Shown here piece by piece: positions 58,985 through 64,000 of a stretch of DNA of 64,000 nucleotides. Every line of letters starts with the position of its first letter. The first letter of the stretch is position 1. A program made the position numbers and the translations under genes. The DNA is from Euglena gracilis (taxonomy: Eukaryota > Euglenida > Euglenophyceae > Euglenales). Under the pieces are notes generated by a model. It did no database searches. It saw only the letters and a program-made list of their open reading frames with translations, and was not told the origin of the DNA. The DNA is taken from positions 62,041,668-62,105,667 of the forward strand of contig CP154955.1 in assembly GCA_039621445.1 (NCBI GenBank), given 5' to 3'.

Positions 58985-59116
58985 TATTGTGACCCTCAGG
59001 TGGTACTTGCAACTTCATTTTCCACAGGATTTGTTCAAACTCAGTGTCAAAATCCTGTGAAACGGGAGCTTGTATTGGGATTCCGGACCTTTGTGGTTCC
59101 TCCTCACGGATCATCC
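58985..59116 (-). pseudogene. Element 2 protease-RT junction, frameshifted
   Basis: The coding signal moves to another frame here (EEEPQRSGIPIQAPV, DTEFEQILWKMKLQ), so one indel lies near 59170 and a second near 58980. Two TGA codons interrupt the protease frame directly after its end. Confidence 0.6.
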
Positions 59117-60694
59117 TCACACGTCTCCTTGGTCCTTCCCACACCGTTTCCTCTTTTGTTTCCTCTCTCCTGTCCAACCGTACAGGAGAGCAAAATACGG
59201 TTCATCAATGGCGAAGGCTTTATGGTGAGGGAAAACGCCAATGTGATTCTGGGACATCCATGGAAAAGACAGAATTGCATCCACCTCCATGGATGCTTCA
59301 TAAAATTCCGTCTCACACGAGACCAAATTCGGCAGAAATTCCCCGTTGAACTTCTGTCGAAAGGACACCCCCAATGTGACCTTCTTATTTCCCCCATCCA
59401 TTAATTGATTGTTAGCTGTCACCAATCTGATTGGCTGATCAGCATATTCCAAAAATCTGGACTCAAGCAAACCTGCCTTAATCAGGTTCACCTGGGCCCC
59501 GGTATCGATGAGGGCATTAAAAACCATGCCTTCACCATTTGGTAATCGTACAAACAGTCTCATGAGCAATTGTAAATCCTCGCCTGTTTGCACAATTTTA
59601 TTCAGCTTGAACTTCGACACTCGGTTCAAGCACCGCTGTGGAATAAATTCTGTTGGCAATTTCACTGGGGGTGAGGTCCTTTCACCCAGCCCCGAATGAA
59701 TTTGCCCCTTGCGCAATGGGGGTGCACTCATCAGGTAATCCACCAATGCACCAGGCGTCCTCCCCTTTTGCTTGGGTGAAAAACTCATCTCGTTTCCACC
59801 CAGCCTTTCTCGGTGTCTCCTGATGCCCCAGGGGGTCACCACCAGGTTTTCACAGGTCTGTTTATCGCACAAAACATTAGGGAGGGCTGCAATTCGTGGA
59901 CAACACCAAATTCTTGTTGGCTTCTGGTAGCCCCAACAAGAAAATTGGCAATAATCCACATCGATGAAATTCAAATCCTGCATAAAAGCGCTTGATCTCA
60001 AAATCCCAAACCTGGGGTTCTCAATCCGCCAAAACCGTGGCTGGAAGTACTCTATAATTTCAAGAGTTCTTTGAACCAGGGCATCAGCCTTTTCGAAATC
60101 CCTTGGCCTCTGAACCTTAGCATGGGAGTAGTCTTCACAGGGAGGGCCAGCCGCTATTACGTCAAAATAATTGCTGGAAAATTCCCTGTAATCCCACTCC
60201 AAAATATCCCTGCAAATCGTGGGGTTTCCGTGGGGTTGGATGTCCAGGGAAATGACTTCGTACCCTTGGTCCCGAAATTTATTCCCCACGCTGTTGGTTC
60301 CAGAAAATAGATCCAGCATGCTCAATTGTTTCTGGGAACCACCCGCCTGTGTGGTTCCTGGCACCTGTGGGGGGTCCTGATGGTGAGATGGTCCACCCGC
60401 AAAACCTTTCCCCTTACCATCCTGACCGTTTAAATTGCGAGGAGAAAGCTGGGAAAATCTGGAGTGGTTGGGCTGGCTCCCCATGAACCCTGTCAATGGG
60501 GGCACTGCCACCGCACTCCCACAATTGGAAGGCGGACACACTGGAGGAATTGACTCAACGGTTGGTGACAACGGGCAGAGGTGCAAGGCAGATTTCGGGT
60601 TCGATTTAGGGTTGGGGTGGTTAGCACATTTCACTGTGGAGGGGTCCTGACAGCCAGAGGTCCTGCCCCCTCCCTCGCAAAACCCCAGGCCCCC
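59117..60694 (-). CDS. Element 2 C5-cytosine methyltransferase fused to aspartic protease
   Basis: Downstream of the gag UAG the frame stays open for 525 codons. Methyltransferase motifs: SMLDLFSGTNSVGNKF (motif I), GPPCEDYS with catalytic Cys at 60137-60139 (motif IV), FWRIENPRFG (motif VI) and VDYCQFSCWGYQKPTRIW (motif VIII-like). There is little room for a target-recognition domain, so it is a compact enzyme of the type seen in phages, giant viruses and algae. The C-terminal third is the protease, ALIDTGAQVNLI (DTG 59498-59506) with VDAILSFPWM. All key residues are present. The joint product would put a DNA methyltransferase into the Gag-Pol polyprotein. Confidence 0.85.
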   Translation of the reverse strand, partial: GGLGFCEGGGRTSGCQDPSTVKCANHPNPKSNPKSALHLCPLSPTVESIPPVCPPSNCGSAVAVPPLTGFMGSQPNHSRFSQLSPRNLNGQDGKGKGFAGGPSHHQDPPQVPGTTQAGGSQKQLSMLDLFSGTNSVGNKFRDQGYEVISLDIQPHGNPTICRDILEWDYREFSSNYFDVIAAGPPCEDYSHAKVQRPRDFEKADALVQRTLEIIEYFQPRFWRIENPRFGILRSSAFMQDLNFIDVDYCQFSCWGYQKPTRIWCCPRIAALPNVLCDKQTCENLVVTPWGIRRHRERLGGNEMSFSPKQKGRTPGALVDYLMSAPPLRKGQIHSGLGERTSPPVKLPTEFIPQRCLNRVSKFKLNKIVQTGEDLQLLMRLFVRLPNGEGMVFNALIDTGAQVNLIKAGLLESRFLEYADQPIRLVTANNQLMDGGNKKVTLGVSFRQKFNGEFLPNLVSCETEFYEASMEVDAILSFPWMSQNHIGVFPHHKAFAIDEPYFALLYGWTGERKQKRKRCGKDQGDV

Positions 60695-60697
60695 CTA
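60695..60697 (-). promoter_or_regulatory. In-frame UAG between gag and methyltransferase-pol
   Basis: GAG-TAG-GGG-GGC lies between the gag end (PARPQDAE) and an open frame that reaches the methyltransferase without another stop. Gag and pol share one frame, so synthesis of Gag-Pol would need UAG readthrough, as in gammaretroviruses. The G-rich sequence after the stop could form structure. It could equally be a plain nonsense mutation. Confidence 0.5.
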
Positions 60698-62980
60698 CTC
60701 AGCATCCTGGGGCCGAGCAGGTGCGGGCTGGGCCGGGCCCTCACCCTTCACTTCACCCTGCACTGGCTGGTGAGGAGAGGCGTTCGGCCCTTTCCCTTTG
60801 CCTTTCCCTTTCCCCCAATCTGAAAAGCCTTTGCCCTTGCCTCCCTTGCTCCCCTTCCCAGAGCAAAAGAGTGCATTGTATTCTGGGCATTCCCTTTTGA
60901 AATGAGACGGGGCACCACAGTAGAAACAACCTAATTGGCGGTTTGCGGGTGGGTGTTGCCAATTTTGCTGGGGGGGCCGCACCGCAGGTGGAGCTTTAAT
61001 TGGCTGCATCTGTGGTGGGGCTGGCTGGGGTGGCTGCTGAACCGGGCCAACTTTCTTCGCCGGTTCACGCTTTGCTGCCACCTTGAGAATCTCCCCCTCC
61101 ATTTCAGTCTCACCCTGCTCGATGGTGAGAACTTTGGGAGAAAAGCGTGTGGTTTTGGAATACTGTGGCTTGTGGTCGTTGAAATTCAGGACCTTGTCCT
61201 GTCTTTCGCGAATCCACAATTTGTCATCCACCAGCCTGAAAATTTCATCCAGGGTGATTTTCCACTCCATTTCTTCGATGTGCAGGGGTCTGGGGTAATT
61301 GGCAATCCGCCTCCCATTAAAATTGATCAACCTTTCCATGGGAGTCCTGGAGTCAAAAGCCACAATGTACTCTCCCCCTCCCATGGATTTCACTGCCTTG
61401 GGGGGATTGCCAACCAAACTGATAATTGTGTTGCTCAACACCTGATCTGACAAATCAGGTGGGGCAAACATCCTGACACGGGGATTTTTCTGTGTTTTAA
61501 TGCAAGAATCCTCAGTAATCCATTTCGATATAAATTCAGGAACTCTGTTGGGGAGCAACCGAATTGCTTCCTCGGCAGATGTATCCTTCAAGCTGAGCTG
61601 GGCTGACATAAACCTTACCCAAAAATCATTCCAATCTGCCCGGGTGGTGTTTCCAGGGGTCTTGAACGAAATGTTATACCAAGCCCTCCTAGCTTCAAAG
61701 TTATTTTCAGGTGCATATCTCGCCTTGATCCGCGCAAAAACCGGCGTGAATCTAGGCTTTGCACCTGAACGTTGCAGAAATTTAATTTCCTGTTTGAGAC
61801 TGTCACACAAACAGGACTCGAAAATCTGCAGCTTCATTGTCTCCCCGTAGTCCCTCCCCAGGGTTATGGCCTGCCAATACATTTCCCAATCTGCCTCAAA
61901 ATTCTGCCAATCAGGAGACCTGTCGTCGAATCGGGGAGGTCTAATCGACTTGGCAATTTCTGACACCACCAGGTCACCCCCCAGGGGTAAAACCGGATGG
62001 TGCTGACCCCCTGTTCCACCCCCCGCAGAAACTGGTCGAATGGAATAAGTGGGACCTTGATTCCCGCTTTGCCATGAAGGAAAAGACCCTGAAAACAATG
62101 GGGTTGGACCTTCTTCAAGAGGCTGCACAAGGTCAGCCGGTTTCTGCACCGCTATTACTGGTTCCACATTCACAGTCACAGGCACTACCACCGGTGCTGG
62201 GACTGCGACTGTGGAAGATGACGATTTCTCCTTTAGGTCTCTTTCAACCTGGAGGAGCTTATCGTTTATTCTTGCTGCTGAAAATTCTGATGACAAAAAC
62301 TGGTTGGCCACTTGCCCCAATGCAGACTGAACCCCTTTCTCAACATTTTGAACTGCCCCCTGCAGATTCTGTGTTTGGGATGAGCATGATTGGAGTCCCA
62401 GCGAAAAACCCTGCATAGCACCCTCCAAATCGTGGATCCCCTTTTCTGCCGATGGCTGCCCCCCAGCAATGCTTTGCATCAAACTATGCTGGACCTGTGA
62501 CTGCACAGCTTCATTACGCAGGACCCTGCCATGAATTTGTTGTATCAACGCATCCTGTCTCTGGGTAAGCACCGTAAATTGCTGACCCAGTGTCAGGATT
62601 TGCTGATCCTGCTTTTCATGGAGCAATCTGATTTCCTTCATTTGCTCCTGTTGAAAGCTTTTCACCTCTTGTTGGATTTCTTGCACTCCTTTCTCCAAAT
62701 TCTCATTTTTCTGCCACTCCTTTTGATAATTCTTTTCAAACTGTTGCACCAAATTTTTTTCTGACCTGACACAGGTCATTTGGATTTGGAGTTCAGCCAC
62801 GGCCCGCTGAACAACATTGGAAATATAGTCCTGCTGCTGTGCAGAAAATTCCAGCATATGTTGGTCGACCTTATTCCTGCATTGAAGCAAAATCTGTTCG
62901 GCCTTTTCGTCCAATGCATTTGTTAATTTGATGCCCTCCGAAACCAGGTGTTCCACTACTTGTGCCCTCGTCTCATCCAA
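60698..62980 (-). CDS. Element 2 gag with coiled coil and zinc knuckle
   Basis: A 761-codon intact frame. Residues about 1-230 are coiled-coil (QQDYISNVVQRAVAELQIQ, EKNYQKEWQKNENLEKGVQE). A proline/valine-rich hinge follows, then the core (SIRPPRFDDRSPDWQNFEAD, WNDFWVRFMSAQLSLKDTS). GCFYCGAPSHFKREC is a perfect CX2CX4HX4C nucleocapsid knuckle (60887-60928). It ends in (GKGKG)n. An upstream frame (62956-63861) overlaps its start. Confidence 0.88.
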
Positions 62981-63861
62981 AGACTTGCAATATGGGCAGC
63001 GAGTGGCTGTGCATCACGCAGAACCACTTGCTCCTCCATACTCGAAACTCTGGCATTCATTTGATTAAGCTGAGTTGACAGCCCCTGGGCCCACGACTCC
63101 CACCGTTCATTTTCTTCCTCCCAAAATGGGTATGGGGGAGCCAGGCCCTCCTCCCCATAATCCATTTGGGTCTGGGCTGGCTGTTCAGAATCATTGTTTA
63201 GAAAAATGTCAGTTTGCCCATCTTTCTGCGTATCACCCACCCCCAGACCTTGGTGGGGTCTTTTTACCTCCATCGCTGATTCATCAGATGGGGGTGTGCC
63301 CCTCCCTCGAATTAGGGGGTTGGTGGGGGAGCCCTCCATCGGGTCTTCCAAAGGCTCCCCCCCTGGGTGTAAACCCTTCTGCCACTCTTGCACCCGTGCC
63401 TTTACCACCTCCCGTGGATATCTCTCACCCTCCTCTGTTAAAAATACATCCAAGGGAACTTGGGCTTGGATCAGGTCTTGCATATCCTTATCCGTTAGCT
63501 CATCCCCTTGGGAAACCCCCTGGACCTCCCCTATGGTTGCACCCGCTGAACAGGGACCACGTAGAGGATGGGGCAGAGGGACAGGGAGTAAAGGAAGATT
63601 TTCATTTGGCTGAAAGTGCATGCGGGAGTCCACAAAACCCAGCCGTCCAGTGGGTGCTGCTACCCCACTGCAGGTCTGATCCCCGTTAAAATTGACAATC
63701 GCTGTCCCGGGAAAACACATTGGTGAAAAATCAGGGCTTCCAGCAATCTGCAAAAATGCTGGTGTTGAATCTGAAGTTGTAACTGGGTTCCACTCAATTT
63801 GCTGAATATCGGTGGGCTGGTTTGTAAACTCAAGATTTCTGGGGCCACTGGGAGATACCAA
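62956..63861 (-). CDS. Element 2 upstream frame, probable gag N-terminus
   Basis: A 301-codon open frame, acidic and proline-rich (GDELTDKDMQDLIQAQVPLD), ending in helical sequence (STQLNQMNARVSSMEEQV). It overlaps the gag frame by 25 bp in another frame, so it is either the true gag N-terminus after a frameshift or a separate upstream gene. No domain recognised. Confidence 0.45.
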   Translation of the reverse strand: MVSPSGPRNLEFTNQPTDIQQIEWNPVTTSDSTPAFLQIAGSPDFSPMCFPGTAIVNFNGDQTCSGVAAPTGRLGFVDSRMHFQPNENLPLLPVPLPHPLRGPCSAGATIGEVQGVSQGDELTDKDMQDLIQAQVPLDVFLTEEGERYPREVVKARVQEWQKGLHPGGEPLEDPMEGSPTNPLIRGRGTPPSDESAMEVKRPHQGLGVGDTQKDGQTDIFLNNDSEQPAQTQMDYGEEGLAPPYPFWEEENERWESWAQGLSTQLNQMNARVSSMEEQVVLRDAQPLAAHIASLWMRRGHK

Positions 63862-64000
63862 ATCAGAAAATTGAATACCCCATCCCCAGAAAAATCTGGG
63901 CCAGAATTCCTGAAAAATCCTGGCGTCCTGCCGAAAGTAAATTCCTCAGCAGCCGGCTGGGAAATCAACACTAGTGCACCCAGGTTTTCAGTCGAAGAAT
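63862..64000 (-). other. Window end inside element 2
   Basis: An open frame (63660-63971, minus) shadows the upstream gag frame. No LTR edge, primer site or other signal is visible before the window ends. Confidence 0.4.

Larger units (their letters stand above)
43067..64000 (-). mobile_element. Element 2: Ty3/gypsy-type chromodomain element, interrupted by element 1
   Basis: The minus-strand order is gag with zinc knuckle, in-frame UAG, C5 methyltransferase, protease, RT, RNase H, [element 1 insertion 44876-57263], linker, integrase and chromodomain. This pol order is that of Ty3/gypsy elements (RT-RH-IN), and the chromodomain marks a chromovirus-like lineage. The 5' LTR lies beyond 64000 and a 3' LTR could not be identified. 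A few nonsense codons (TAA at 58046 and 44481, TAA in the chromodomain) and frameshifts (near 59170, 58980, 43695) show it is dead but fairly young. Confidence 0.88.

Overview
The window looks like nuclear DNA of a euglenid, most likely a photosynthetic Euglena-type alga. The evidence is one gene: nearly all of a cullin-1 (CUL1) gene runs left to right from before base 1 to a stop at 28793, in 18 short GC-rich exons. Its junctions were found by aligning the exon peptides with CUL1 proteins from memory. Four introns are ordinary GT-AG. Most of the others lack GT-AG and are bounded by short complementary stems placed about 3 nt inside the 5' border and 4-6 nt inside the 3' border. This geometry is known for the nonconventional introns of Euglena nuclear genes. 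The species cannot be fixed from the sequence.

The CUL1 introns (0.25-7.9 kb) carry no other gene I can support. They are full of long C-runs and G-runs, many of which are arms of foldback (MITE-like) elements. One of these has a clean 8-bp target duplication. The introns also hold microsatellites, minisatellites and dispersed repeat families.

From 29.6 kb to the end the window is a retrotransposon graveyard. Element 3 (29.6-35.6 kb, minus) is a gag-plus-methyltransferase-like unit between 102-bp direct repeats, without visible RT or integrase. From 36.2 to 40.6 kb there are decayed gag-like pieces and two arrays of small hairpins with diverse but self-complementary stems. Element 2 (minus, from about 43.1 kb to beyond 64.0 kb) is a large Ty3/gypsy-type element: gag with zinc knuckle, an in-frame UAG, a C5-cytosine methyltransferase fused to an aspartic protease, RT, RNase H, integrase and chromodomain. 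Element 1 (plus, 44876-57263) is a complete LTR element inserted inside the pol gene of element 2, with 476/473-bp LTRs, a primer-binding site, a polypurine tract and an AGCC target duplication. Between gag and protease it carries an NPPF-motif adenine-methyltransferase-like domain and a decayed C5 methyltransferase.

The most unusual theme is that three related chromodomain- or gag-type retroelements all carry a C5 methyltransferase-like module between gag and protease, and one adds an adenine-methyltransferase-like module. Methyltransferase capture by LTR retrotransposons has been described in other protists and algae. The double module, the gag-UAG-methyltransferase arrangement and the euglenid setting deserve a second look.
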